Assembly (NCBI GenBank): GCA_017303735.1
Contig: JAFLCF010000069.1
Span: forward strand, 1 to 20,262
Reading direction: 5' to 3'
Source of the DNA: Anaerolineae bacterium
GTDB lineage: Bacteria; Chloroflexota; Anaerolineae; Anaerolineales; Villigracilaceae
Length of the DNA stretch: 20,262 nucleotides
Of this stretch, positions 1-8,919 are shown piece after piece (position 1 is the stretch's first letter; each line of letters begins with the position of its first letter). Under the pieces are notes generated by a model. The model saw only the letters and a program-made list of their open reading frames with translations, did not search any database and was not told the origin of the DNA. The translations under genes and the position numbers were made by a program.

Positions 1-2
1 GC

Positions 3-998
3 CAACTCAAACCCGGCGATGAAGTTATCACCGTTGCTACGGGGTTTCCCACCACGGTTAACCCCATCATTCAGAATAACCTTATCCCTGTCTTTTTGGA
101 TGTGGACATTCCCACCTACAACATCGATGTCTCTCAATTGGATGCAGCTTTATCGAGCAAGACTCGCGCCGTTATGGTCGCTCATACACTTGGTAACCCG
201 TATGACCTTGAAGCGGTGACCGCATTCTGCAAAAAGCATAATCTCTGGCTTGTCGAAGATTGCTGTGATGCCGTTGGCGCGACATACAATGGAAAATTGG
301 TTGGCACCTTTGGCGATGTTGCCACAGTCAGCTTTTATCCGGCGCATCACATCACCATGGGGGAGGGCGGTGCTGTACTTACCGACCAGCCGCCCATTAA
401 GAAATTGCTCGAATCCTTCCGCGATTGGGGGCGCGATTGCTGGTGCGAACCTGGCAAAGACAACACTTGCGGCAAACGCTTCGATTGGCAACTCGGCGAC
501 CTGCCGCACGGGTACGATCATAAATACACATACTCGCACATCGGCTACAACTTAAAAGTATCTGACATGCAAGCCGCGGTTGGTGTCACGCAGTTGAAAA
601 AGGTCAACTCGTTCATTGAGAAACGCCGTGCGAATTTTGCCTACTTGAAAAATAAACTCTCAACACTTCAAGAGTTTTTGCTATTACCAGAAGCCACGCC
701 GAACTCTGAGCCAAGTTGGTTCGGCTTTCCCATCTTCGTCCGCGAGAGTGCGCCCTTCACGCGTGATGAACTCGTTCATCATCTCAACGACCAGAAGATC
801 GGCACACGTCTGCTCTTTGGCGGCAATCTTCTGCGGCAGCCTGCATATCGCAACATCAATCACCGTGTCGTCGGCGACCTCAAACGTTCGGATGACGTCA
901 TGCATCGCGTCTTTTGGATTGGCGTCTACCCCGGCTTGACCGATTCAATGCTCGATTACGTTGCCGAGACCATTCAGAAATTCTGCGAGACACGTTAA
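3..998 (+). CDS. rfbH: CDP-4-keto-6-deoxyglucose-3-dehydrase E1 (RfbH/DdhC type), 5' truncated by window edge
   Basis: PLP- and [2Fe-2S]-dependent enzyme that, with a reductase partner (E3), removes the C-3 hydroxyl of CDP-4-keto-6-deoxyglucose on the way to CDP-3,6-dideoxyhexoses. The frame is open from base 3, well before the first ATG at 96, so the gene starts outside the window. Seen directly: the usual Schiff-base lysine of the DegT/aminotransferase fold is replaced by His ([11 protein letters not shown]; the two His codons are 345-350). A Cys set with spacing C-X57-C-X-C-X7-C is present (codons for residues 57, 115, 117 and 125 counted from the ATG at 96), which matches the known E1 iron-sulfur ligands. 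These two traits separate RfbH from sugar aminotransferases. The TAA stop overlaps the ATG of the next gene by one base. The partners RfbF, RfbG and E3 are not in the window and may lie upstream. Confidence 0.93.
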   Translation, partial: QLKPGDEVITVATGFPTTVNPIIQNNLIPVFLDVDIPTYNIDVSQLDAALSSKTRAVMVAHTLGNPYDLEAVTAFCKKHNLWLVEDCCDAVGATYNGKLVGTFGDVATVSFYPAHHITMGEGGAVLTDQPPIKKLLESFRDWGRDCWCEPGKDNTCGKRFDWQLGDLPHGYDHKYTYSHIGYNLKVSDMQAAVGVTQLKKVNSFIEKRRANFAYLKNKLSTLQEFLLLPEATPNSEPSWFGFPIFVRESAPFTRDELVHHLNDQKIGTRLLFGGNLLRQPAYRNINHRVVGDLKRSDDVMHRVFWIGVYPGLTDSMLDYVAETIQKFCETR

Positions 999-2032
999 TG
1001 CGCCTGCCCGAAGCCGACCTCACACATATCCTCGATCACACCTGCAATTTGTGGGATGATTTGCGTGGCGCGCGCCTCTTCATTACTGGCGGCACAGGAT
1101 TTTTCGGGATATGGCTTCTCGAAAGTTTTCTGCACGCGAATAAACAACTGGACTTAAAAGCCTCCGCCTCCGTTTTGACGCGCAGACCTGATGCATTCCA
1201 ACAAGCCTTCCCTCACCTCGGGCAGGATTCTGCCATTCAGTTAATCCGCGGGGATGTGCGCAATTTTGAATTTCCGGCTGGTGCATATTCACATATCATC
1301 CATGCTGCGACGGATGCCAGTGCCAAGCTCAACGCCGAAGACCCACTCCTGATGTTCGATACCATTGTGGAAGGTACGCGCCATACTCTGGATTTTGCCG
1401 TCCATTGCAAAGCGGATCGATTTCTCTTCACCAGTTCCGGCGCGGTCTACGGCAAACAGCCGCCAGAGATGACGCACATCCCCGAAGATTATGTCGGCGC
1501 ACCCGATCCGCTCGACCCGCGTGCTGCTTATGCCAACGGAAAACGTGCCGCCGAGCATCTTTGCACTTTGTACGCAAAACAACACAAGGTTAAACCAGTA
1601 ATCGCTCGTTGCTTTGCATTTGTCGGACCGCACTTACCCTTGGATATTCACTTCGCCATCGGCAACTTCATCCGCGATGCCATAAATGGCGGACCGATCA
1701 TCATCAAAGGCGATGGCACTCCGCGCCGGTCCTATCTCTATGCCGCCGACCTCGCCATCTGGTTATGGACGCTGCTCCTGCGTGGAGAACCATGCCGGGC
1801 GTACAACGTTGGCAGCGAAGAATCGCTGTCCATTGCTGAAACAGCTCATGCCGTAGTGCGAAGCGTGAATCCAGAAATCCAAATTGAGGTTCGTGGAGTT
1901 CCAAATCCAGAATTGCCTGTTGAGCAGTATGTTCCATCCACAACGCGGGCACAGACTGAGTTAAGGTTGAGAGATATTCTTTTTTTTGATGAAAAGATTT
2001 CTCGTACGGTTGAGTGGCTCTGCTCTCGGTAG
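998..2032 (+). CDS. NAD(P)-dependent epimerase/dehydratase (extended SDR), probably acting after RfbH
   Basis: Extended short-chain dehydrogenase of 344 residues, predicted to reduce or epimerise a nucleotide-linked 4-keto sugar in the cytoplasm. Visible motifs: Rossmann glycine motif GGTGFFG (31-37), TSSGAVYG (145-152) and the catalytic YANGK (Tyr178/Lys182). I chose the ATG at 998, which overlaps the rfbH stop (TAATG), rather than an in-frame ATG at 914 inside rfbH, because the protein then begins just ahead of the Rossmann strand and the junction is typical of translational coupling. Its position directly after RfbH suggests a CDP-3,6-dideoxyhexose synthase role (paratose/abequose-synthase-like), but the substrate cannot be read from the sequence. 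Alternatives are a UDP-sugar decarboxylase or 4-epimerase. Base composition is GC-rich like rfbH and unlike the next gene. Confidence 0.85.
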   Translation: MRLPEADLTHILDHTCNLWDDLRGARLFITGGTGFFGIWLLESFLHANKQLDLKASASVLTRRPDAFQQAFPHLGQDSAIQLIRGDVRNFEFPAGAYSHIIHAATDASAKLNAEDPLLMFDTIVEGTRHTLDFAVHCKADRFLFTSSGAVYGKQPPEMTHIPEDYVGAPDPLDPRAAYANGKRAAEHLCTLYAKQHKVKPVIARCFAFVGPHLPLDIHFAIGNFIRDAINGGPIIIKGDGTPRRSYLYAADLAIWLWTLLLRGEPCRAYNVGSEESLSIAETAHAVVRSVNPEIQIEVRGVPNPELPVEQYVPSTTRAQTELRLRDILFFDEKISRTVEWLCSR

Positions 2033-2163
2033 GATAAATTACCCCTAATTTTCGTATGATAAAATTTATTTCGGATAATTTATTAGGTGCAATTTCCAAT
2101 TGTTTTAGGCTTCGCGCAATTTGTATTGATGCTTAAATATTTCATAACGCAGGATATCAATCA
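2033..2163. other. AT-rich intergenic boundary
   Basis: This 131-nt gap separates the GC-rich rfbH/epimerase pair from an AT-rich block. It holds AT-rich runs, including TATGATAAAAT at about 2056-2066, but no convincing paired -35/-10 promoter and no strong hairpin. An AGGA at 2151-2154 lies 9 nt before the next ATG and is the probable ribosome binding site. A new promoter here is plausible from the gap size only. Confidence 0.35.
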
Positions 2164-3435
2164 ATGTCAAGAGAAAAAAGAATTACTATATTAGTTCAAA
2201 TAGTTTTAGTTGGATTTTGTTTTGCGGTTTTTTATCACTATGTATATGGGGTGTACCTTGGAATAGGTTATCCATATAACACATTTTTATTTGTGCCTAT
2301 AGACCGATTTAGTGATTTTTATCGTGTCTTGCAAGCTAATCAGGATTTAAATCCATATTTTGGCACTTATCACATGTTTCAATACCCTCTTCTTAATTTT
2401 ATGGGTTTTATCTTTTCTTTGATCCCATTTCCATATTCATTTCTTCTTTTTATCTTAATCGTTACCGGATTTATGCTTGTTGCTTGTTCATATTCCTTGG
2501 CAATAAGTGGACGACCGACCAACTGGACAAACATCTTCGTTTTGTCGACACTAACCTATCCGTTTCTGATAGATATTGACAGGGGAAATTTCGATGGGAT
2601 TATATTTGCCTTGTTGGTGCTATTTATATATTTTTTCTCAAAAGAGAGGTATATTTTCAGTGCGGTATTCCTTTCATTTGCAATGGCAATGAAACCCTTC
2701 CCGGTAGTTTTATTATTACTTTTTGTATCCAGGAGAAAAATAAAAGAGGCGATAATCGCGGTTTCTCTCACCGTGGCTGCTTCGATTGTTCCACTCTTGT
2801 TATTTAAGGGAGGTTTTTTTGCCAATTTATCTGCTGCGATTTCGATTTCGAGCTTTCCAGATGCGATTGGAGCGAGTGGCTATTTTTTACAGAACAATTT
2901 CGTTTTTCATAGTGTGTCATTATTTGCGATATTGAAGGTTTATTTTATAGAATCTGGGCAGATTCAAAACATAGATATGTCGCTTTTTTCTAGTATGTAC
3001 ATAAAGGGGGTGTTGTTGGCATTAGTACCAATATCGACTTATGTTGTCTTTTTTGAAAAACAGTTGTGGCGGCAGGTTGCAATATTATCCATTGTCATGG
3101 TTGTTTTTCCGCAAATTTCTGGTGGCTACCGCCTTTTATATATGTTTATTCCTCTATTCTTGTTTTTTAGAAACGAGCAGACTTCAAGGGGTGATTATTT
3201 ATATACTGTTTTGTTTGGTTTGCTTTTGATACCAAAAAGTTATTATTTCTTTCCAAAAACCATAACAGATGCAGGCGTTTTTGATTTCTCCATAGCCTAT
3301 CCTGTTGATTTATTTATTATGGTTTTAATGCTTTTAGTGATCATTATTGCAGGCATTTTGAAGAATACTAGCAATATCTCTTTGAAAAAAATAACGTCGG
3401 ATGTAAATTCCCTTGTGCGAAATAAAGGAGCATAA
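2164..3435 (+). CDS. Polytopic membrane glycosyltransferase, GT87/DUF2029-like
   Basis: A 423-residue, very hydrophobic protein with roughly ten membrane segments, beginning with a short basic N-terminus and a first helix at about 8-26. Features that resemble GT87 (DUF2029, PimE-like GT-C enzymes): an acidic extracytoplasmic loop after helix 1 (DRFSDF, 47-52), the loop motif RGNFDG (140-145), and a membrane-edge MKPFP (176-180) corresponding to the family's 'KP.P' element. Such enzymes transfer sugars from polyprenyl-phosphate donors on the outer face of the membrane. The gene is strikingly AT-rich compared with the two genes before it, and its codon use follows. The stop (3433-3435) abuts the ATG of the next gene. 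Family assignment rests on a few short motifs and topology, so a different GT-C family is possible. Confidence 0.65.
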   Translation: MSREKRITILVQIVLVGFCFAVFYHYVYGVYLGIGYPYNTFLFVPIDRFSDFYRVLQANQDLNPYFGTYHMFQYPLLNFMGFIFSLIPFPYSFLLFILIVTGFMLVACSYSLAISGRPTNWTNIFVLSTLTYPFLIDIDRGNFDGIIFALLVLFIYFFSKERYIFSAVFLSFAMAMKPFPVVLLLLFVSRRKIKEAIIAVSLTVAASIVPLLLFKGGFFANLSAAISISSFPDAIGASGYFLQNNFVFHSVSLFAILKVYFIESGQIQNIDMSLFSSMYIKGVLLALVPISTYVVFFEKQLWRQVAILSIVMVVFPQISGGYRLLYMFIPLFLFFRNEQTSRGDYLYTVLFGLLLIPKSYYFFPKTITDAGVFDFSIAYPVDLFIMVLMLLVIIIAGILKNTSNISLKKITSDVNSLVRNKGA

Positions 3436-4158
3436 ATGAAGCAATCCACCCCTCAAAGACTAAAGGCTCTGATTGTAATACCTGCCTACAATGAGGAAAA
3501 TAAGATACAGAAAGTCATCGCTAAAATCCCTGTAGATATGGTGGATGAGATTCTTGTTGTTGATGATTGTTCAGTTGATCATACTTTCATAGAGGCGAAA
3601 AATGCTGGTGCCACAGTTAAACAACACGAGCGCAATATGGGCGTTGGAGCGGCGATACGCACCGGCATTGATTATGCTTTATTGATGAAGTATGATGTTG
3701 TTGCTATACTTTCTGGTGACGATCAGCATGATCCTAATGATTTATACAAATTATTAAAGATGATTCAAGACGGATATGACTTTGTGCAAGGCTCACGACA
3801 TTTGGGTGGTTTGAATTCACCCAATATTCGATGGTTCAGGAAGTCGTTTACTCGGTTATATGCAATTATTTTTAAGATCCTGACTGGTTTCCCTTGTACA
3901 GACGCCACGAATGGAGGGCGAGCGTTTCGAACCAAAATTTTCGAGGAAAGGAAAATAGATATATGGCAAGATTGGTTGAACACATATGAGTTGGAGCCTT
4001 ACTTGTTGTATCAAGCTATTAAAAGTGGAAGCAAGATCGCAGAGGCTCCTATGAAAGTTATTTATCACGATCATGGTACTACGAAAATGAAACCCATCCG
4101 TGATTGGTGGCGTATTCTTAGACCCGTCGTTTTTTTGGCTTTAGGGATTCGTAAATAA
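3436..4158 (+). CDS. Family 2 glycosyltransferase, DPM1-like (soluble)
   Basis: A 240-residue GT-A fold glycosyltransferase of the dolichyl-phosphate-mannose-synthase-like GT2 group, lacking C-terminal membrane helices. Motifs: IPAYNEEN near the N-terminus (15-22), the nucleotide-binding VVDDCS (41-46), NMGVGAA (67-73), and the metal/acceptor loop SGDDQHDP (93-100). In relatives that loop usually reads D-x-D-x-Q-H-x-P; here the first Asp position is Ser while the second is kept. The protein probably transfers a sugar from a nucleotide donor to a polyprenyl phosphate or nascent glycan at the inner membrane face. It starts directly after the previous stop with a good Shine-Dalgarno (AAAGGAG, 3424-3430), so it is coupled to the GT87-like gene. 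A pairing in which this enzyme makes the lipid-P-sugar used by that membrane enzyme is attractive but inferred. Confidence 0.85.
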   Translation: MKQSTPQRLKALIVIPAYNEENKIQKVIAKIPVDMVDEILVVDDCSVDHTFIEAKNAGATVKQHERNMGVGAAIRTGIDYALLMKYDVVAILSGDDQHDPNDLYKLLKMIQDGYDFVQGSRHLGGLNSPNIRWFRKSFTRLYAIIFKILTGFPCTDATNGGRAFRTKIFEERKIDIWQDWLNTYELEPYLLYQAIKSGSKIAEAPMKVIYHDHGTTKMKPIRDWWRILRPVVFLALGIRK

Positions 4159-4239
4159 TAAATTCTAAGATTGAGCAATAGAGAATAATAGCGTTTTATT
4201 CTAGATCTGAAAACGTTATATGGTGATGAGGTAAAAACA
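4159..4239. other. Short AT-rich intergenic gap with a weak inverted repeat
   Basis: This 81-nt gap contains a 7-bp perfect inverted repeat (AGAATAA at 4182-4188, TTATTCT at 4196-4202, 7-nt loop). It is AT-only apart from one G-C pair and has no following T-run, so I do not call it a terminator. GATGAGGT at 4225-4232 is the likely ribosome binding site for the next gene. Confidence 0.3.
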
Positions 4240-5193
4240 ATGGATCAAAAATTTTCTGGAAAGCAAGTGCTTGTTACAGGTGGTGCGGGATTTGTCGGAT
4301 CTAATTTGGTGCGAAGACTGATTGCTGAAGGTGCTAAGGTCACTGTTGTTGATGATTTTTTTACTGGAAGTTTGTCTAATCTTTTTGATTTAGACGGAAA
4401 ATACGAATTAGTACGGGGTAGCGTTACTGATAAAGACCTGGTTGCGACTCTGGTGAAACAGATGAACTTCGTGTTCCATCTCGCGGCTCGAAACATCATT
4501 GCTTCTACTAAGAATCCCTATGAAGATTTTCAAACGAATATTGGAGGGACTCTTAATATTTTGTTAGCAGCGCGTGAATTTTTACCTGAACGCGTTGTCT
4601 ATTCTTCTTCAGCCTCAGTGTATGGAAACCCCATATATTTACCCATTAATGAAGATGATAAGATTAACTTGTTGACCCCTTATGCTGCCAGTAAATATGG
4701 CGGGGAGGGATATTGTCAGGCTTTTTATGAAAGCTATGGTGTATCTGTGAGCGTAGTTCGTTATTCCAATGTATATGGGATAGGGCAGGACCCTCGCAAC
4801 CCATATTGTGGAGTGGTTGCAAAGTTTATGGAAAAAGCGTCGAAAAGGAAACCCGTCGAAATTCACGGAGACGGACAGCAGACACGCGATTTTACATTTG
4901 TTGAAGATGCTGTGGAAGCTACCATTTTGGCAGCTCTATCGCCTAGGGCGGATGGCGAAGTTTTCAATGTCGGTACAGGGGTGGAGACGAGTGTCTATAC
5001 TCTTGCCAAGGAAATACTTAGTTTATATCAAATTGACGCGGAACCGTCTTATGTTGATCGAAGGGACATTGACAATATTCGCCGGCGTGTAGTGAATGTT
5101 GAGAAGATTCGGCGAAAACTTAAATGGGTGTCCCGTTTCACTGTTCGAGAGGGTCTGCGCCGGACACTGCATTGGTTTCAAGAAAGTCGTTAA
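4240..5193 (+). CDS. NAD-dependent nucleotide-sugar epimerase (GalE/WbpP-like extended SDR)
   Basis: A 317-residue extended SDR, the normal length for UDP-hexose and UDP-N-acetylhexosamine 4-epimerases. Motifs: NAD-binding GGAGFVG (14-20), acidic VVDDF ending the second strand (36-40, suited to NAD), SSSASVYG (122-129) and catalytic YAASK (Tyr148/Lys152). The C-terminal substrate region has the typical pattern IHGDGQQTRDFTFVED. It probably interconverts a UDP-sugar for the glycan; GDP- or CDP-sugar substrates are also possible. It shares the AT-rich composition of the two preceding genes, from which it is separated by 81 nt. The start has GATGAGGT upstream, and the protein begins a few residues before the Rossmann strand as expected. 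Confidence 0.85.
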   Translation: MDQKFSGKQVLVTGGAGFVGSNLVRRLIAEGAKVTVVDDFFTGSLSNLFDLDGKYELVRGSVTDKDLVATLVKQMNFVFHLAARNIIASTKNPYEDFQTNIGGTLNILLAAREFLPERVVYSSSASVYGNPIYLPINEDDKINLLTPYAASKYGGEGYCQAFYESYGVSVSVVRYSNVYGIGQDPRNPYCGVVAKFMEKASKRKPVEIHGDGQQTRDFTFVEDAVEATILAALSPRADGEVFNVGTGVETSVYTLAKEILSLYQIDAEPSYVDRRDIDNIRRRVVNVEKIRRKLKWVSRFTVREGLRRTLHWFQESR

Positions 5194-5343
5194 GTAAAAT
5201 AAGAGATTTGGCAAAGGCATATGCACGAAAGATGAAAAAGAAAAGTATGAGCAACTGCCTTGAAGTACTTTTACTTTAATATAGATATTTACTGCATTCT
5301 AAGTTATTAATAATTTTCCAAATACAAGGAGAATCTAAATAGT
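5194..5343. other. AT-rich intergenic region ahead of the ThDP/NeuB/DHQS-like unit
   Basis: This 150-nt gap is the largest between + strand genes in the window and precedes a tightly packed operon, so it is the most likely place for an internal promoter. A TTGAAG at 5260-5265 is followed by TATAGA at 5280-5285, but the 14-nt spacer is too short for a standard promoter, so I make no firm call. AAGGAG at 5326-5331 is 12 nt from the ATG at 5344, a rather long but usable spacing. Confidence 0.3.
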
Positions 5344-7149
5344 ATGCGTGTCTCTGAATATATTGCCAGCCGTCTTGCGGAATTTGGCGTCCGTCACGTT
5401 TTCATGCTTACTGGTGGAGGCGCAATGTTCCTCAACGATGCGCTAGGTAATCAGGCTGGCATACAACCTGTCTTCAATCATCACGAACAGGCAAGCTCTA
5501 TTGCAGCGGAAGGTTATGCGCGGATTACAAATACCCCGGGGGTCGTCAATGTTACGACAGGACCTGGCGGGATCAATGCATTGAATGGGGTCTTCGGTGC
5601 CTGGGTGGATTCGATCCCCATGTTGGTTATATCAGGGCAGGTTAAGCGTGAAACGCTTGTTTCTTCGTATGATATCCCCGGACTCAGGCAGATCGGCGAT
5701 CAGGAGGCGGATATCATTGGGATGGTCAAGGGCATAACGAAATACGCTGTGCTTGTTACCGACCCACAGACGATAAGATATCATCTGGAACGCGCATGGC
5801 ATTTGTGCAAGTCTGGCAGACCGGGTCCTTGCTGGTTGGATATACCGATCGATGTGCAGTCTGCTCAGGTCGATCCAGATACTTTGCTGGGATACTCCCA
5901 GGAAGTTGCAGTGGAACTTGATGAACGGAAATTGCAACAAGCCTGTGCAGAGGTTTTGAAAAAATTGAAAACCGCGGAACGCCCTGTTATATTGGCTGGG
6001 AAAGGGATTCGACTTGCGAATGCACTAGAAGACTATGAAGATGTCATTCGTTTGTTGAATATTCCTGTGGTTCCTGCCTGGACTTCCGTGGATATCCTTG
6101 CATCAGATGACCCCCTGTTTGGCGGTATTGCTGGCGACCTTGCGACACGCGCTGGTAATTTTACGGTTCAGAATTCAGATACCTTGCTTGTTCTGGGAAC
6201 GCGATTGAGTCTCCGGCAGGTTAGCTATAACTGGCAATCGTTTGCCCGTTTTGCGTATAAAATTCAAGTGGATATCGACCCGCTAGAATTGAAAAAGCCC
6301 ATGATTCAGATCGACATGCCAATTATCTGTGACGTTGCCGCATTTCTGAAAGAATTGAAACGGCAGATCCTTGCTTCGGACTATGAGGCGGACCGTCTTG
6401 CGAAATGGCTGGAGTGGTGTAGAGAAAGGGTAAAACGTTATCCTGTAGTATTGCCCCATTATCGTAAGGATGCGAATGGAAAAATAAACCCTTACTACTT
6501 CATTGAACGGCTTTTTACGCATTTACAGCAGGATGATGTGGTAGTTTGCGGTGATGGTACGGCTAATGTAGTTACATTTCAGGCGGCATCCATAAAAAAA
6601 GGTCAGAGGGTGTTTGCCAATAGTGGTGACGCGTCCATGGGGTACGATTTGCCCGCTGCGGTGGGGGCTGCGGTGGCGCGAGGTAGTGGGCGGGTGATCT
6701 GTCTGGCTGGAGATGGCAGTTTGCAGTTAAATATTCAGGAATTGCAGACGGTTGTTCATAATAAACTTCCGATTAAATTGTTTGTGTTGAACAATGATGG
6801 TTATCTGTCAATTCGGTTGTCCCAAAAAAATAATTTTAAGCGCCTGACAGGAGAAGGCACAACCAGTGGCGTTTCCTTCCCGGATATTGTAAAAATCGCA
6901 GAAGCCTACGGCATTTCTGCTATGCGAGTTGGTTACAAAGATCTGGATGCAGGCATTGAAAGAGTTCTTGCGCATTCGGGTCCGATGGTTTGTGATGTTT
7001 TACTGGACCCAGAACAACCGTTTGAGCCACGTGTCAGCGCGCGACAGTTGCCTGATGGACGAATGGTCTCCTCGAATTTGGAGGATATGTCGCCATTTCT
7101 TGACGAACGTGAAATCGCAGAAAATATGTTGATTTCTTTTGACCGTTAA
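5344..7149 (+). CDS. ThDP-dependent enzyme, acetolactate-synthase-like (possible YerE-type sugar carboligase)
   Basis: A 601-residue protein with all three ThDP-enzyme domains. The Pyr domain carries the cofactor-activating Glu48 (NHHEQ) and TTGPGGINALNGVFGAWVDS; the central domain includes LAGKGIRLAN; the PP domain has the ThDP/Mg motif GDGS (456-459) with NN at 483-484. The pattern QEADIIGM and the segment GPCWLDIPIDVQ are closest to acetohydroxyacid synthases. There is no regulatory subunit or other ilv gene nearby, so branched-chain amino-acid synthesis is unlikely. Known relatives in O-antigen clusters, such as YerE of yersiniose A synthesis, add a two-carbon unit from pyruvate to a CDP-4-keto-3,6-dideoxy sugar; RfbH in this window makes that idea attractive. 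It could instead act with the three genes that follow, only 18 nt downstream. Precise substrate unknown. Confidence 0.85.
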   Translation: MRVSEYIASRLAEFGVRHVFMLTGGGAMFLNDALGNQAGIQPVFNHHEQASSIAAEGYARITNTPGVVNVTTGPGGINALNGVFGAWVDSIPMLVISGQVKRETLVSSYDIPGLRQIGDQEADIIGMVKGITKYAVLVTDPQTIRYHLERAWHLCKSGRPGPCWLDIPIDVQSAQVDPDTLLGYSQEVAVELDERKLQQACAEVLKKLKTAERPVILAGKGIRLANALEDYEDVIRLLNIPVVPAWTSVDILASDDPLFGGIAGDLATRAGNFTVQNSDTLLVLGTRLSLRQVSYNWQSFARFAYKIQVDIDPLELKKPMIQIDMPIICDVAAFLKELKRQILASDYEADRLAKWLEWCRERVKRYPVVLPHYRKDANGKINPYYFIERLFTHLQQDDVVVCGDGTANVVTFQAASIKKGQRVFANSGDASMGYDLPAAVGAAVARGSGRVICLAGDGSLQLNIQELQTVVHNKLPIKLFVLNNDGYLSIRLSQKNNFKRLTGEGTTSGVSFPDIVKIAEAYGISAMRVGYKDLDAGIERVLAHSGPMVCDVLLDPEQPFEPRVSARQLPDGRMVSSNLEDMSPFLDEREIAENMLISFDR

Positions 7150-7167
7150 TTATAAGGAGAGTAACAA

Positions 7168-8256
7168 ATGGATATACGAGACATCTTTGAAGATTTGTTC
7201 GTCCTTGAGATGACTAATAATCATCAGGGAAAATTAGAGCGCGGAATTCAGATTGTAAGGGAGCATTCTCGGGTTGTGCGTTTTAATAATGTGCGAGCGG
7301 CTATTAAACTGCAATTTCGTAACCTCGAATCTTTCGTGCATAAAGATTTTGTTGACCGCACAGATGTTTACTATATTCGACGTATTCATGAAACCAGAAT
7401 GTCTCATGATGACTATGCCGTACTGGTGGAGAATATCCGCAAAAGCGGGTGTATTCCGATGGCGACACCCTTTGATGAGAAATCCGTTGATATGTGCGTG
7501 GAATTTGAAATGCCCATCATTAAGGTTGCCAGTGCTGATGGCAATGATTGGCTGTTGTTAGAGAAGATTGCGAAGACAAAGAAGCCTGTCATTGTATCGA
7601 CCGGTGGTGTATCCCTTAAAGATTTGGACGATCTGGTGACCTTTTTTGAGAATCGCAACATTCCGCTTGCCTTGAATCACTGTGTTGCAGGTTATCCAAC
7701 GGAAGATCATGAAATGGAGTTGGACCAGATCGATTATTTGCAAAAGCGGTATGAACGACACCCAATTGGCATTTCGACTCATGAATATCATGACTGGTCA
7801 AGTTCCATGTATATTTGTTATGGGAAAGGGGTCCGCCTTTTCGAACGTCATATTGATATTGACACCGATGGATTTCAGGTTGCAAAGTATTCTTCTTTGC
7901 CTGGGCAGATTGACACGTGGTTTAAGGCATTCCAAAAGGCGCGTCAGATGTGTGGTACTTCCAAGGATACGAGAAAGATCCCCATTGAAAAAGAAGTAAA
8001 GTACCTTGATTCGTATGTGCGTGGTGTTTATGCTCGTCATGATATTGAAGTTGGAAAAAACTTAACTGAGGAGGATATTTACCTTGCTATTCCTCTTCAA
8101 AAAGGTCAGATGTCCACTCGAGAGTTGATGCTCGGGAAGTATGGACACAAGATGGTTAAACCCTGTCCCAAAGATCATCCCATCACGATTGATATGGTGG
8201 ACACCCCATATTCAAGCGAAGACCTCATACAACAGATCATGAGCCGGGGACTGTAA
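7168..8256 (+). CDS. NeuB-like PEP-condensing synthase with C-terminal SAF domain
   Basis: A 362-residue member of the N-acetylneuraminate synthase family. The TIM-barrel part (about 8-262) keeps the expected elements: Glu14 and NNHQG (17-21), Lys48 of IKLQF, ATPFD (99-103), Lys119 of IKVAS, STGG (144-147), and both metal-binding His positions, His205 ([10 protein letters not shown]) and His228 (FERHID). A SAF/antifreeze-like domain follows (about 283-344, [15 protein letters not shown] onward). Members condense PEP with an aldose to give a 3-deoxy-2-ulosonic acid. The motifs are divergent from true sialic, legionaminic or pseudaminic acid synthases (for example LEMTNNHQG in place of the common AEIGxNHxG), so the acceptor is probably different. 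There is no CMP-sugar synthetase in the window. The Shine-Dalgarno AAGGAG (7154-7159) is well placed, and the stop abuts the next ATG. Confidence 0.85.
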   Translation: MDIRDIFEDLFVLEMTNNHQGKLERGIQIVREHSRVVRFNNVRAAIKLQFRNLESFVHKDFVDRTDVYYIRRIHETRMSHDDYAVLVENIRKSGCIPMATPFDEKSVDMCVEFEMPIIKVASADGNDWLLLEKIAKTKKPVIVSTGGVSLKDLDDLVTFFENRNIPLALNHCVAGYPTEDHEMELDQIDYLQKRYERHPIGISTHEYHDWSSSMYICYGKGVRLFERHIDIDTDGFQVAKYSSLPGQIDTWFKAFQKARQMCGTSKDTRKIPIEKEVKYLDSYVRGVYARHDIEVGKNLTEEDIYLAIPLQKGQMSTRELMLGKYGHKMVKPCPKDHPITIDMVDTPYSSEDLIQQIMSRGL

Positions 8257-8919
8257 ATGCGTACGGCGCTTGTAACTGGGGCATCTAAGGGCATTGGGCA
8301 GGCGATCGCTACCAGATTGGAAATGGGTGGAATCAGAGTTCTGATGCCATCCCGCACTGATATGGATCTGAGTTCTTCAGATTCAGTTGAGCATTTTGTT
8401 TCATCATTGAAAGAAAATGTAGATATTTTGGTGAACAATGCTGGAATTAACAAGATTGCGGAATTGGATGATGTTACACTTTCCAATCTCACAGAAACAC
8501 TTCAGGTCAATCTGATCTCGGCTTTCCAAATAACCCAGGCGCTTGCCCAGGGCATGAAGTTAAGATCATTTGGGCGTATTGTGAATATCAGCTCATTATG
8601 GAGTGTGGTAACTCGCCCTGGGCGTGCCAGTTATGCCATGAGCAAATCTGCCCTGAATGGGATGACGCGCACACTGGCTGTTGAACTAGCGCCTTACAAG
8701 GTGCTTGTAAATGCAGTTGCACCCGGTTACGTACTGACTGACTTGACCCGTCAAAACAATCCGCCACATGAGATTGAGAGGATTGCCAGTTCCATTCCCC
8801 TTAATCGGCTTGCTGAACCAAGTGAGATTGCCGAAGTTGTTGCTTTTTTATGTTCGGAGGCGAATACCTATCTGACTGGGCAAACGATTATCGTGGATGG
8901 AGGCTACTCATGTCTTTGA
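8257..8919 (+). CDS. Short-chain dehydrogenase/reductase (FabG-like classical SDR)
   Basis: A 220-residue classical SDR, slightly shorter than the usual 245-250. Motifs: TGASKGIG (7-14), NNAG (60-63), the catalytic Ser in NISSLW (about 112-113) and YAMSK (Tyr126/Lys130), ending in the common TGQTIIVDGGYS. SRTDMDL after the second strand suggests NADP(H) preference, as an Arg follows the Ser at the cofactor-ribose position; this is only a guess. In this cluster it most likely reduces a keto group on the product of the ThDP or NeuB-like enzyme, or on that of the DHQS-like cyclase, rather than acting in fatty-acid synthesis, since no other fab gene is nearby. It starts immediately after the neuB-like stop and its own end overlaps the next gene by 10 nt. 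Confidence 0.85.
   Translation: MRTALVTGASKGIGQAIATRLEMGGIRVLMPSRTDMDLSSSDSVEHFVSSLKENVDILVNNAGINKIAELDDVTLSNLTETLQVNLISAFQITQALAQGMKLRSFGRIVNISSLWSVVTRPGRASYAMSKSALNGMTRTLAVELAPYKVLVNAVAPGYVLTDLTRQNNPPHEIERIASSIPLNRLAEPSEIAEVVAFLCSEANTYLTGQTIIVDGGYSCL

Noticed and set aside
914..997. Upstream ATG extension of the first epimerase
   Set aside because: The extension lies wholly inside the rfbH 3' end and gives residues before the Rossmann fold that do not look like SDR sequence; the overlapping ATG at 998 is the natural start.
4182..4202. 7-bp inverted repeat between the GT2 and the second epimerase
   Set aside because: Almost entirely A-T pairs with no T-run; such repeats are expected by chance in AT-rich DNA.
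5260..5285. TTGAAG / TATAGA promoter candidate
   Set aside because: Spacer of 14 nt is outside the normal 16-19 range.
5344..7149. Housekeeping acetolactate synthase large subunit (ilvB)
   Set aside because: No small subunit or other branched-chain amino-acid gene is nearby, and the N-terminal motif (FMLTGGGAMFLND) differs from the classical PGGAxxPxYDAL; a sugar-pathway relative fits better.
7168..8256. True sialic acid synthase
   Set aside because: Divergent N-terminal motif and no CMP-sialate synthetase or ManNAc-forming epimerase in the window; kept only as NeuB-like.
8850..8909. Upstream ATG extension of the DHQS-like gene
   Set aside because: It would overlap the SDR gene by 70 nt; the ATG at 8910 has a good Shine-Dalgarno and fits the family length.
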